Shown one piece after another: positions 24,671-38,200 of a stretch of 64,000 nucleotides of DNA; within the stretch, counting starts at the first letter, position 1, and every line of letters begins with the position of its first letter. The notes under the pieces were generated by a model. That model was not told where the DNA came from, did no database searches, and worked only from the letters and a program-made list of their open reading frames with translations. This DNA comes from Sympetrum striolatum (lineage: Eukaryota; Arthropoda; Insecta; Odonata; Libellulidae). The translations under genes were made by a program, and so were the position numbers. Location of the stretch: positions 74,342,841 through 74,406,840 of the forward strand of contig OX388349.1 of assembly GCA_947579665.1 (NCBI GenBank), read 5' to 3'.

Positions 24671-26253
24671 AGGACAAATAAAGAAACATTGTTTTGCCGC
24701 CTCTTCACCATTGAACACTTTGTTTCTTGCCAGTTTCATTTCAGTTCAGCCAGTATAAACCAGTATAATTAAATATAATGTTCCACCATTCCTGTGTATA
24801 TAAATAATTCTCTATTTTTCTACCAAATCCAATTGACTTGCTGGATTCAAATGACATTCATCCAGCTACGAAAATTGAAATATTTTCATGGAATAAACTG
24901 GATTAAAAGTTTCAACTGCTTACAAAAATTATATTTGTCCAACAAATTCGTTTAGTAGCAACTTTGGATTTTTCATGGAGATCACTGGGAGTTTTCTAAC
25001 GGATATATGGAGTTTTGCCATCAAATTGGTGTATAATAATAATGAGCCAACCTGCTTTAAAGTCGGAAAAGTATTTCTCTCTGATAAAACAACTTTATAA
25101 CTGGTCCAAAAATTATTTCTTACGAATAGTATTTCTGAGGTAAATGTGAGGATGTAAGACAATCTCTTTTAAAGAGGATATAATACATTTAAAGTAGGAA
25201 TTTGGAGCATATTTCTAATTTACTCCATCAACCTTTTGAAGATGTCTAATACAATATGATCATGATAAGCAAAGCTTCCATGCTTCAAAATATTACATAA
25301 GGGTGGGAACAAGGCAAGTGTCCCAGGGATGCAACTGTACAGTCACAAACACAAAATATTACATTTTAATCATGTTTCATGAGATCTCATCTATTATAAT
25401 ATAATAATCTATGATCATTATCATTGGAAGTAAACACACCAATGAAATGGGTTCCAGAATGTGACAGAAATTAGGAAGCATGATGGAATTAACAAAAATT
25501 TAGTTGAATTTAAGCAATTTCCTTTAATTTCAGAGACAAATACATGCCACTATAAAATGATTCTCAAATATGACATACATGAAATGCATGTTTCAATATA
25601 AAAGCAAAGTAACTTATGCATTGTCATTATGGTTATTCTGATGAAAGTGTTATTTACAAAATATATCCTTTCTGAAACAAGACAGAATAGAGTGTGCACA
25701 GAGGAATTTATAGCTAATCATTAGTCACATACCTTGTAAATAACTTTGACCATTACACACATGTATATTATACTATGGGAACCTCATCTGATTTCTCAAA
25801 AGATATATGATACATGATATGATATGTCTTTAACATTTCCACTGAAAATTAAGAGTATATTCCTCAGTAATTTTGATCAACTTGAGAAACAGGTCTCCTA
25901 AAGTGAAAAATATGATGAATTCTGCCAAAAAACATAGATGAAAAATAACTGTCAAATACTAGAATGCACTAGATAATTACATCATCGACATAAACAACTT
26001 TCTTAAGTGGTTTTAGAGGTTAATTATTCACTTGCAAATATCCATTATAAAATCTATATAATTTAAAAACTTTCTTTGATATCAAATAATTTAGAGAAAA
26101 TATTATCAAAAATTATAATGATGTTTGTTTAGTTTTAAATATTGAGATATTGATTAATCCCCAGAAGATGGGATTATTTTCATTATTCAAAAGATCGGAG
26201 GGAAAAAAATAAAAATAAAATCAGTATAAGAGCATTACGTAAAACTTAAATAT

Positions 26254-29200
26254 TTATCTAGATGAAGTATTGAACTGCTTGTAGTATTCTTCAGTAGGAG
26301 TATTTGAGGATGCACACTTTCTAGAATATTCATTTCTTGCTTGTTGATCTTTTGATAGTAAATGATTTAGATTAAGCATTTCCTTACTCTCCTCCCTAAA
26401 ACAGAAATTATGGTCAATCTTCATTGAAATGTAATCAACAGTGAATTTTTTAAAAGAATGCTAATCTTGCATTAAAGTAAATGTGTAAATTTCCAGAGTA
26501 ATCAAGAATCAATTCCTCACTAATATTAGCTCTTTTATTACCTTTTTTTTCTCATCAATTCTCTCTCAATTTGAACAGCACATCTGTCAAGTTCATTCAT
26601 ATGAAATTTCCATTCAGCATTCACATGTTCCTCTTCTTCTTTCCTTTTCTGTAATAAAAAGTATCAAAACTGAATATACTTGATCCTAAATTGAATTTAG
26701 GAGTATTTATCTTGGGATAAAACTTTTTCTTAAATTGCTTATATTTCAGAAATTAACATTTTCAGCAGGTGTAGGTACAGGTACCACAGTATAGATTCTA
26801 CTGCAAAGCTACCCACAAAGACATCTCTGGCTATATCCATTTGGCAACCTGTTCAGCACATACCTCAAGACTTAAATAATCATATACTGCAAAGCCCCTT
26901 CTGCTTTATGATATACGTGGTGCATTAAAGTTATAACACCTCCAATTTTTTTTCTCAGGACTGGCTACTGATAGAAACATGTGGTTTGTTTTAAAGTACG
27001 CGCACATTCATTGTTAATGTGTGATAGAGATCTCAGCACAGAATTTTAGTGACAGCGGAGATAGTTGGGACTGTTATTGATACTTAAAATGGCGCCTTTC
27101 TCAGTACAAGAACAGTCTGTTATCATTCGTTTTCTTCATTTGTGTGGTGTGCCACCGTTTGAAATTCATCGCCAGTTGACTGAGACATTCAAAGAAGGCA
27201 GGACGTTGTGTGACAACACACCGAGACAATCACGGCCTCGTACCAGCCGGTCTGACGACACGATCCAGCGAGTGGAGGAAATTGTTTTGGATGATCACTG
27301 AAGGACTGTGGAACACATCGCCTCCAAAGTTAGCATTTCCGTAAGGTTTGTGCCCACAATCCAGCATGAGGACCTGAAAACGTGAAAAGTGTCCTCCAGG
27401 TGGGTGCTGTGAATGCTGACGGATGACCACAAGGCTGCGCACATGGCATGCTGTCAGGCAATGTTGATGCATGATGACGGCATGAATGGGACTTTCTGTT
27501 CATCGATTGTGACTATGGATGAGACATGGATGCCTTTTCTCAATCCTGAAACGAAGCGCCAGCCAGCTCATTGGAAGCACACAGACTCACCGCCACCAAA
27601 AACATTTCGGGTAGGTGCCAGAGCTGAAAAACTTTTATGTACGCTTTTTACAGTTTTTCTAAATGTCCTTGGTTCCATCCCAGAGAACCATTTATATTCC
27701 TCAATGCATTTCTAACGGAGATAATGGAAACCAATTGTAGGTACTTCCCGGCATGATATCGACTTCAAACTTTGCAGTATATAAGATCAAGTCAAAACAT
27801 GTCATAATGTGTATTCATAGCTGCCAATAGGTACTGGGTTTGACACCAGGCATCTCTAAAATTAGAAATTACTACGATTTTTAAGATTTTTTTTAACCCT
27901 TTCCCGATAACATGGAAACTTAAAACTTGGCATGTGAATAGAGATCATAATTAAATTTATATGTGCTGTTTAAAGTTTCCCTGATGGTCTTTGGTTCGAT
28001 CCCAGAGAGCCATTTATATACCTCTATGCATTTCAAATGGGGATAACGGAGTCTTAATTTAGGACCCTCCCGGTATTATATCAACTTAAAAATTTGAATG
28101 AAATAAGCTATATTTCTATCAGGGCATTATATGTATTCAAATCTTCCAAAAGATTCTGGGTTTGACACCAGGCATCTCTACTATTCAGAAACGTATGGCA
28201 GGAATTTCTAATTATTTATGATCCGGTTTCGAAAATATTTTAAGCTACATCCCGGTAGGATAGGGAATTCAAAATCATAGCAGTCTAGGGAAACATGCTC
28301 TTCTTTATTATATCTATGAACTGACACCAAAATTTGCGGAAGTTGGATGGCTGCGAATTTCTTTTATTTAAAATAAATAGCGTTGATTTTTAAGAATATT
28401 TTCAATCCTTATTTTTTCCAGGACATATTCGATGTGATTTCAACTAGAAATTTCTATTATCAATATACTTGCTCAATGCAAGCAACTTCAACTTTTACTT
28501 GTATATATATATTTAGAGTTTGTTAATAGCGCGGTCTTTATTGAAGCCCCTAACTGGACCATTGACGCGGACTGAATGGGCGTGTCCACACGGGGGATCT
28601 CTCAGAAGACCTCCCGCGGGATCAAACGCTGCTTGCGCCCCGGGCGCTGAGCCGTTGGTGGGAGCGAAGGGGGCGCCACATATATATAATAGATATATAA
28701 GTATACCTGGAGAAACGTCAATATATGATAGATGTGTGTGTGTGTGTGTACCATTTGAAAAAGGGCTCTCTGCCTGTGAAATAAATTATTCTTGGAAAAT
28801 ATTTTGAGGCACTTCACGGCACATTAGAGAGCTGAAATTTGAGGGATCACTGGAAGCTGTGTTTATCCAACAAAAAAAACAAAAACATCTTCAAAGATTA
28901 TTCTTGGTCAGGGAAAATATTTTATGTAAGAAACTGACATTCTTTTTAACTGTTTTCAGGCTTAATTTCATTTTCAGAATTAAATTGTAAATAATGGTTT
29001 TACGATGAAAAGAAAGGAAATGAAGATTCTAGTTTTGGTCATTAAATATCATTTTCAATTCTAAATTATGAAAACTATGGCAAAATGAATGGAAATTTTT
29101 TAAAATTTCTTCATAGTAAACAACCAGTCCCCCTGTCGACTAAGGCCATTGTTGAATCCCATGTGTTTTCACGTTAGAATACATAGGGATTTTAACTCCA

Positions 29201-32200
29201 TTTTGAATTAATTGCATGAACTTATGTCAGAATTTAAGAAAAGTAGGCAATTTACTGAGATGTCAACAGATGCAAACTATTATAGCTATGAAAAGTTTGG
29301 TGGAGATTTCAAATATTTTTATATAGCATTTCCTAGGAAGATAAAAATCCATAATCCAGCATATGAACTGCAGTGATGAAAATGTTTTACAAATGCAGTT
29401 AGCCATTTCTCTGATGCTCCTTGGTTTGATGACAGGGCACCATTTGAATTTTTCCATTCATTCATTCTGCATGCATGCAGCAATGTAATTTTGTAGTAAT
29501 TTGAATTCAGATAGGAAAGAAAATAGGAAAGGGTACATTGATTATATCAGTCTCAGCCACATTCAAATCAACAAACTACTAGTATTAAACCAAGCATAAA
29601 ACTGAGATCATATAAATGATCTTTTACTTAGCATAAAATCTATCAATGAAAAGTGTAAAATTCTCACTTTTTGCTGCAACGCTTGCTGAAGCTGTTCTTT
29701 ACGTATCTGTTGCCGCTGCTCTGAAGACATGCCCTTCCATCGATCAGGTATTACTCGGTGAGGACCCAAGGCACTTGCAGCAACTTCTGGATTTTCCAAA
29801 AGAAAATCTCCTCTTATACAATTGCTCATCTCAGTTTGATTATCCAATAGCTCTAATCTTGCTCTTTCCTGCTGACAAATTTCCTTCTCAGCAATCTAGG
29901 AAAAATTTTTCTATTGTCAAGATGATTTTTTAAACTTTGAACACTGGTCTCAATGCTATCTTGAGCCAAAATTGTTAAATTCTTATCTTAATTCCGAAAT
30001 ATATATAGAAAGATTTGGAAATGAAAATAGTCAACGAATTTATAAGATGCTTCCCCATTATGATTGAGTGTAAAGATGAATAAAACTGCAACCAAGTTCT
30101 CCTGGGAGGAACAAAAATATTCAACAATCAATAAACCCAATATTTACGATGAGAAAATTATTTGCAAAATAGTTTCTGCCAGCCCTAGCCTTATAATATG
30201 AAACGTGAAAATTATTTGCAAAATAGTTCCTTAGCCTTATAATTTGAAACGTGAGCATCTAGAGTTGATATAATTATGAGGAAAACTTTGAGAAATAAGA
30301 TTTTCATTCTGGAACTTGGAACACTTTAATGGATTCAAAACACTTATAAACAAACACAGATGACTGGTTGGCACCAACATGTCGATATGATTTTGGAATA
30401 AAACTTAGATATACATTTAAATAAAAACCTACCAGGGCTTTATTAAATGCAGCTAATGTCTCATGTTGAAGTTTTCTTGCTTCCTGTTCAGCTTTTTCAA
30501 GTTCAACTGCTTTTCTGTCTAAGAGTAAAGCACTGCACTCTTGAGATGCATCTTCATTTTGACGCACTGTCTCAGCAATAGTCTTTTCTCTAATCTGTTG
30601 ATCCAACCAGGATTTTTGCTGCTTTATTTGAAGTTCTCTACGTTTCTCGTCATCCAAGTCTTCTCCTCCAAATCTATAGAAGGATAATATTATCAGATGA
30701 CAATTAAAAATGCCAAATCCTTGAGTAATCTAAATAACAGCACATCAGTATTTCCTAAAAAAGGTCTCTAAAATACTAATGTGTTCCTTCAGCCTGAAAT
30801 TTCTTAAAGGTACTTGTTGGATGTTTTCATTTAACATTGCTACTTTCAAAAATGCTACATAATGATCTCAAGAGGACATTTTTATGCTCCATTTTCTTGC
30901 TGTGATTTTGCCTGAAAAGGGAATTTAGGGTAATACAGGCAGTATTGCTGTAACTATTAGGCCAAATATAGAGTTGTGAAGGACACCAAGAAAAAACAAC
31001 AAGGAACATAAATATGGCACCAAAATGTGATAAACTGATTAATGAAAGCAAAATGGCAAGTGTATTAATAATATAAGTTAACAGAAAATGAGTCAAGGAT
31101 TGATTCACAATAAAAGAACTCAGTTGTAAGAATATCATAGTTTAACTTACTAGGTAAAGGTATTAGGATTATTTTCTTGTGAATGACACAACATTGAATC
31201 CACATTGCTTTTCAATCACATATTACAACTTTTCGGGAAATATTTTCTTGAGGAGATTCTGAACTAGTAGGTACCGCATATTTATGTACATTTTAAAAAT
31301 GTTAAAATTCAAATGCTACAATAAAGAATTTTATTTTCCTCCCTATATTCTAATAACATGATGAGCCTTGTGATAAATATAGGCACTTTTCATTTACCTA
31401 CTTACTTCCAAAATTCTTGGATGCCAGATAATGGTAATTACAAATTTATGGAATTTAATAAATACCTCAATGGTAATCTCTAATTGAAAACAAACTGATA
31501 TTACTATAAGTAAACTTATAATAATAATTATTAGTATTCATGAATACTTACTGCAGTAAGTACTTCTACATGAGTCAAACAGTACTCACAAAATTTTGTT
31601 TCACTGATTCTACTAAACTATTTTGATTAGAAAGAATGGCAATGCAAAAGTTTCAGATTAAACACAACTTCTCACAAAAATGCCTCAGAAAAGAGGGAGG
31701 AAAGAGAGAAAACCAAAATTATACTACCATAGCATATCCTCAATGAGTGAATGTGCTACACATGTTTCACAATATAACCTTCACTTATACATCTTATTCT
31801 ACCAAAGAATAGCAAAGAAAGTCAATACTGATAAAATATTGAGTTCCAACAGATGATGGAGTCTTTCATGAGCTGTCACGCTTCAGTATAAAGAAATCAA
31901 GGTTGAACAAGAAGTAAAAAATCGTACCCTACCTGGTAAGTGGGAGACCTAGGTTCTTGGTACCTTTTACCTGCAAAGTCCCTATTTTTCACTTCTTGTA
32001 CAACCTTGGGTAAAGCTGCACACTTTCAAGAGCAACTTAATTCCATGATCTATAAAAAAATCAATAATCTTGAGACCTTTATAATCTCATCACAACTTAC
32101 AACATTGAAAATTAATGTATGCTGTTTTTCTGATGCTCTACTCAGAGTTATTTCACATAAAACCTTTCTCAACAGCGATATGATAAAACTTTTGAAGCCA

Positions 32201-35200
32201 TCCAAAGAGGAAAGTTAGAGGTGCTATTGCCAAATGGCATTCACATATTGACATCTATTCAAATATTTGATAAATAGTGAAACCCATTGCAAATAAATTT
32301 GCAACAGTAAAATATTGCAAATAAATTCATTTGTTTATTATATAATAATTATTTTTAGATAGTTTAAATTAGAATTAATGTAAAAAAACATTACTGTGAC
32401 TTATGAGAAATGTTTTATTATATATTAATGGACAACAAACAATAACATTTTTTTTCTTCAGATCATCTTTGTTTTTAATTTAACAACTCTTTAAATGAGA
32501 TATTTCTTGTAAATGTTCTCGAATCTTTTAACAACCTACCTTATGCAACCATATCATTTACTTTGATTTTTAAATGATTTTCATTTAGTGTTATTGAAAC
32601 TGCCACATATAACTGTCCATGAGAAAAAAACTCATGTGGTAAATACACACCTACATGATCAAATGCCCTAGCGACTTATTAATAGTTATCGAAAATGACA
32701 ATATCACTGGAAGCTGAAGTCTCTTCAAAGTAAAAGGTAGCTGGGTTTCACTGGGTGCCAAAAGTATTCGTGGTATAAAAACTCGATCCCCCTTGTTACT
32801 TCCAGTTAAAATTTCCGTGCCTAAATAATTTTCCTTCATCACCCTTATAATTAATTGTGTACCATTTTAGAATTGTTTTCTCAGATTAATGTTTCTTATA
32901 AGCATAACTATTGCACCAATTTTGAAAATTAATTTGTTTGGCGGCATTCCCGATGGTAGAAGAGAATTTAAAAATTGTTGAATAATTTGTAATTACATTT
33001 TCATTATCAGTGTCAATGGTGTCTAGACTTTTGTATTCTCTGCTTTCTCCATTCAGTAATTCTAATATCTTATTATTAAGTTTGATTGCATGTTGATTTT
33101 TTATCACAAAGTCTGTCATAAATAATACCATTGTAAATTAACAACATGGTTTCATGACAGGCTGCTCAACTTCAACAAATTTAATGTTATTCCAAAATTT
33201 TGTAGGAAAATCCTTTGAACAACATCAGCAAGTTGATGTAATTTATACAGACTTTTCTAAAGCTTTCAATAAAGTCAACCATAACTTAATCTAAGCTCAA
33301 AGCCTATGGAATTTGGGGTTCTTTGCTGAAGTGGATACATAGTTATCTCACAGACAGGAAGTTAGCTGTAAAGCTCAATGGTGTTCTCTCTAACACTTTC
33401 ATGGCTCCTTCAGGGATTCCCCCAGGATCCCTTCTGGGCCCTCTTCTTTTTAATATCTTCATTAATGATGTTGGCACTATATTGAAACCAACCAAATATT
33501 TACTGTATGCAGATGATTCGAAATTTTTTAAAATAGTGAGATCAATTGAAGATTCCATGCACATACAGGAGAGGCTGGAAGCACTTTGTGGGTGGAGCTA
33601 AGATAACCTAATGGAGCTTAATATTAAGAAATGCTACGCTATCTCCTTTTGTAGGAAGAGTTCAACTATTAACTATAACTATTCCCTTTATAACATACCA
33701 CGTATTAGACTTGATAAAATCTCAGACATAGGTATCACCATTGAAATTAATCTAGAGTTTAATTCACAATTTAAAGCACAAAATCTCTGTGAAGGCATAT
33801 AAAACTTTAGATTTCATACTAAGAGCTAGCAAAGACTTCAATTACCTAAATTGCATGAAAATTCTATATTAAACCCTGATATGCCCTATTCTTGAATATG
33901 GTTCTACTATCTGGTCGCAATATTATAATGAACATATTAACCCTTTCACTACGGCGGCCATATTGGCGATTTTTGCGCATTCATAATGATATAGCCCGTA
34001 TGCGTGAGAATGAGATTGTATTCCTTATTGTTAACGGCAGACTAAAGGAAAACCTTTCTGAGTTTCGGAAGCGTTCCCCCACTCATTTAAAACTGATGGG
34101 TCCCGGCACGCTCTCCGTACCTTGGTAAGGAACCAGAGAGCGTACCGGCACGCTCGCCGTAACGAAAGGGTTAATAATATTGAAAGAATCTAGCATAAAT
34201 TTTTTCGGTCCATGAAACATGAATTCAAATTTTGTCCCAATGATTCCTTACTGATTAATATTGACAACAATGAAATAATTTTTGATTTGATTGATTGATA
34301 GATAGATGATAAATAATGAAGAAATTTAACATTAAACATACAGTGTCTTGACTTACGGAGGACTCATTTGGGACTTCATAAATTACTTAATAACATGGAT
34401 AATTGTAGTGAATTACTGGAATTGATAACCTTTCATGTTCCTACTAAGACTACTTGCAGTGTTAATATTTCTGAAATTCCTTATTTAAGTAGAAACTACA
34501 CTACCTTCCTTTACATCCACATTCCACTATTTCTTCCTCTTCGTATAGAAATTGTCCATCTGCTCCTTGTAAGGTAGCCCTTTTTACCTTATAATCTCCA
34601 AAGAAGTTCTTAATTGTCTTACACTTCAAATTTTCCCTTTGCCATATGCTTCATCTACTTCTTTACATCTTGCTTGGAAAAAAGATTCCTTTGCTAACTT
34701 TGCAGTTCTGTTTATTTTGTTTCTTAGCTGTCTATATTTCATCTGTCCTTCTTCTGTATTATCATTTTTAAATTTTCTTCTTTGGTCAATCATTTCAATT
34801 ATCTCGTCACTTATCCATTCCTTACTTATTCTTGTGTTTTTTCTTCCAATCACTCTTTCGGCTGCAGTCAAGACTTGGTCCCTGATTGTTGTCCATGGCG
34901 CTTCCATACCACTGGTTTCTTGCTCTATCGGTGTTATTGCAACTTCCTTTGTTTCTTCTTTAAACTCACGTAGTTTCCCATCTCTCCACAGAAGGCTTAG
35001 ATTCCATTTATTAGATTTTCTCTTCTTCAATTTTTTGAACTTAAGTGCGCATTTACTTATCACCATGTTGTGATCGCTGTCAATGTCCGGGCTAGAATAA
35101 CTTCTACAGTCTTTTACTTGATTTTAAAATCTCTCCTTGACTATAATGTAGTCAATCTGATAGTGCCTCTTACCCCCTGGTGCCTTCCAGGTGTATCTTC

Positions 35201-38200
35201 TGCACGGGTGATGTTGAAACCATGTATTTGCTATTATCGTTTGATGACTTGTAGAAAATTGTACAAGTCTATTTCCTCGCTCATTCCTTTCCCCTAATCC
35301 GAACGGCCCTACTATGGTTCCTTCTCTTCCTTCCCCTACTGATGCATTCCAGTTCCCCATAACTATTAAGTTTTCACTAGCCTTTACTCCTTTTAATACT
35401 TCTTCAAGGTCTTTATATACCCTCTCTACTTCTTCATCTTCTACAGTTGAAGTAGGCATGTACAATTGTACTATCACAGTATCTGTGGGTTTGGTTTCAA
35501 TCTTGACTAGAATAACCCTCCCACTGCATGGCACATAACCTTTAACTCTCCTTCCAAGCTCCTTAGATAGTATCACTCCAACTCCTCCTTGTCCTTGTCT
35601 TCCCTCAATTGTACCGGTGTGTATGACACGATAATCTCCACTCCAGAAGTCGCCGTTATCTGTCCATCTCATTTCTGATATACCTAATACTGCCACTCTC
35701 ATTTTTTCCATTTCCATCTTGATGTTATGTAGTTTGCTGATTTGTATCAAAGTATGAACATTCCATGTTGCAAATAGTTTGTATTCATTAAAACTGTCAG
35801 AAGCGAAATCTCGAGCAGTCCCCACCCCGGAGATCCGATCGGGGGACTATTTTAACTCTGGATTATTTTGCACAAGCACGCCTCATGTCATCTATATTAA
35901 AAAGAAAACTGCTGTTTCTTGGGATATCCGATGGATATTCAATGTGGTGGTTTCCCCTTGCCTTCCACATCCCTTGCCATTGGCCACAGATTGGCTCCTC
36001 CGCCTTTAGAGTCGATTTCTCGCCTCAAGGACAAAGGATGCCCTAGACCTCTACCTGCTCATCCGCCCTACGAGGAGGCCATTGGCATGGTAGAGGGTGA
36101 TTCCTTATCCTGGGAATCATTCGGTCTCCAGAGCCGCGTTAGCCACCTAAAGGTGTTACCCATTCCCCACCACATGGAGGTGCGGTTGGATATTTCAGTT
36201 CATCGCAGAATGAGACCCTAAGGCATTGCTCAACCTCTTCCGTACTTTGGGGATACTATTAACCCTAAAAATATTTCACTTAATTTCTTCAAGAGATACA
36301 TTATGGACAGGCTATGAAAATGTTTGCCTTCTTTTAATTTTATTATTATGAAATTATGTGCATCTATTTAATATAACCATACATTCTTTATAGACTGATT
36401 GTTTTCAAGTTTCAAATGAATATTTCATAATACTTTTAATATGTGTATTGGTGCATATATCCTTATCCACCTATATCCTACTTATTCACCAGATATCTTA
36501 TGTTGCTTTTATAATACTTTTTTTAATATACTTACTGTATATTTTATAGGCTATAAATAAATGTTTTCTGGGGTTACTGATCAAATTGTTTGCTTATAAC
36601 ATGAACAATAATAATATTGTAAATAAATCTATTACATTACTATTATTATGTGTATTGCCACATATAAGCCTCATTTGTACTTCTATGCATCAATAATGTA
36701 CGTTGTACTTATTTAAGTGGGCTCTGCCCATAATAAAGAAATAGTATTATTATTAATATTATCAACATAGGCTACTATAGTAGTAGTACTACAATAGGCA
36801 CAAAATATAAGATTCGGATTTAAGACTACTAATAAATCTCTACAGACCCTTACTTGATAAATGCATGGCAACAAAAGAGAAAGCTTGACACTTTTTGTTT
36901 TCTTTAGTTCAAATCAGAACATTATAACTATTTTCACCTCTGACCAACATATTTTCCTGATACTAGATTTGTATCATTATGGGCACAGTCAAATGATTTC
37001 TTCAATCTATCAGGGCAGTTAAGGTCAAAACTAGCTCCATGCTCAGGGCGCTGACATAATTTTCTGAAGTTGTTCAAATCCTGCATCAGCCTTCTTTTCT
37101 CCTGCAATATGAAAGGTTAAATGGGAAAAATATAAACACGAAGTATATATCTGAGCCATATTATGTATCTATTATATATAGATGCTTCTCCGGATTGTAT
37201 CATATATATACATATAGAGAGGATACAAACTCACATGCTAAACCACAAGTGTCATTGACATGAAATTTTTACGACATATTGGCCATAACGTGTAACCGCC
37301 AGAAAAATTGCGATTTTGAATCTCAGTGTCGTGGGTTCGATTCCAGAAGGCCCCAAAGTCCCGATTTTTCCCATTAAATGCATTGCTTTGATGTTTTGGA
37401 ATTAAAAAAAAATACTTTCCGGTTAGGTAGAGAATCAAAACTTAAGGAGCCTATATATATATTCATGATCTATCAAAAACATAAAAAGTTTTACGGAAAA
37501 TATCCTGGGTTCGATGCTAGGACGATGCAAAAATTGGCCATTTAAAATACATTGAGGTAGTTTTTCATCATTTTTTTCATGCACTTATCGAAATGATAGG
37601 AAGTTCTTGCTTATATGGAAGATGTATATTAAGCATAGGTTTTTGAAAAAAATGTATACAAGACCGTACTGTTCCTGGGTTCGATCCCGGGAAACATAAA
37701 AATTTCTCTCATAAGGAATATAAGGGAAAAGTAGGACGTCGTTTGAGGCAGTTGGACCTAATATTTCTGCTTGAATTTTCATACATGGTTAAAGGATGTG
37801 ATCTTCTTTAGAGCTGCATAGAAAGTATCACCAGGAAGACCCGGGTTCAAAGCTAGACGTATCTAAATTTTTTCTTTAACCAGTTCTTACCATACATCTT
37901 CTAGCCAAGCACGAGCTTCCTATCATCTGGATAGGTGCATCAAAAAAATAATGAAAAACCACCTCAATGTATTTTAAATACGGGATTTTTGCATCGTCCT
38001 AGCATCGAACCGAGGACTTTTTCAGAGAGGGTCATTTATGTAATAGATAGATTCTGACCATATCCATCGGCTCATTGAGTTTAAATTCCTTACCTATCCG
38101 GAAAGTATTTTTTTTTTATTCCTGAAAATCAAAGTAATGCATTTAAATGGAAAAAATCGGAACTTTGGGGCCCTCTGGAATCGAACCCATGACAGTGAAG

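Noticed and set aside
30827..31138. 103-codon minus-strand frame with hydrophobic stretches
   Set aside because: It has no family motif and lies in an intron; hydrophobic residues are expected from T-rich sequence.
34639..35073. Open plus-strand frame of 144 codons
   Set aside because: It is the antisense of the retrotransposon endonuclease frame, which carries the recognisable motifs.
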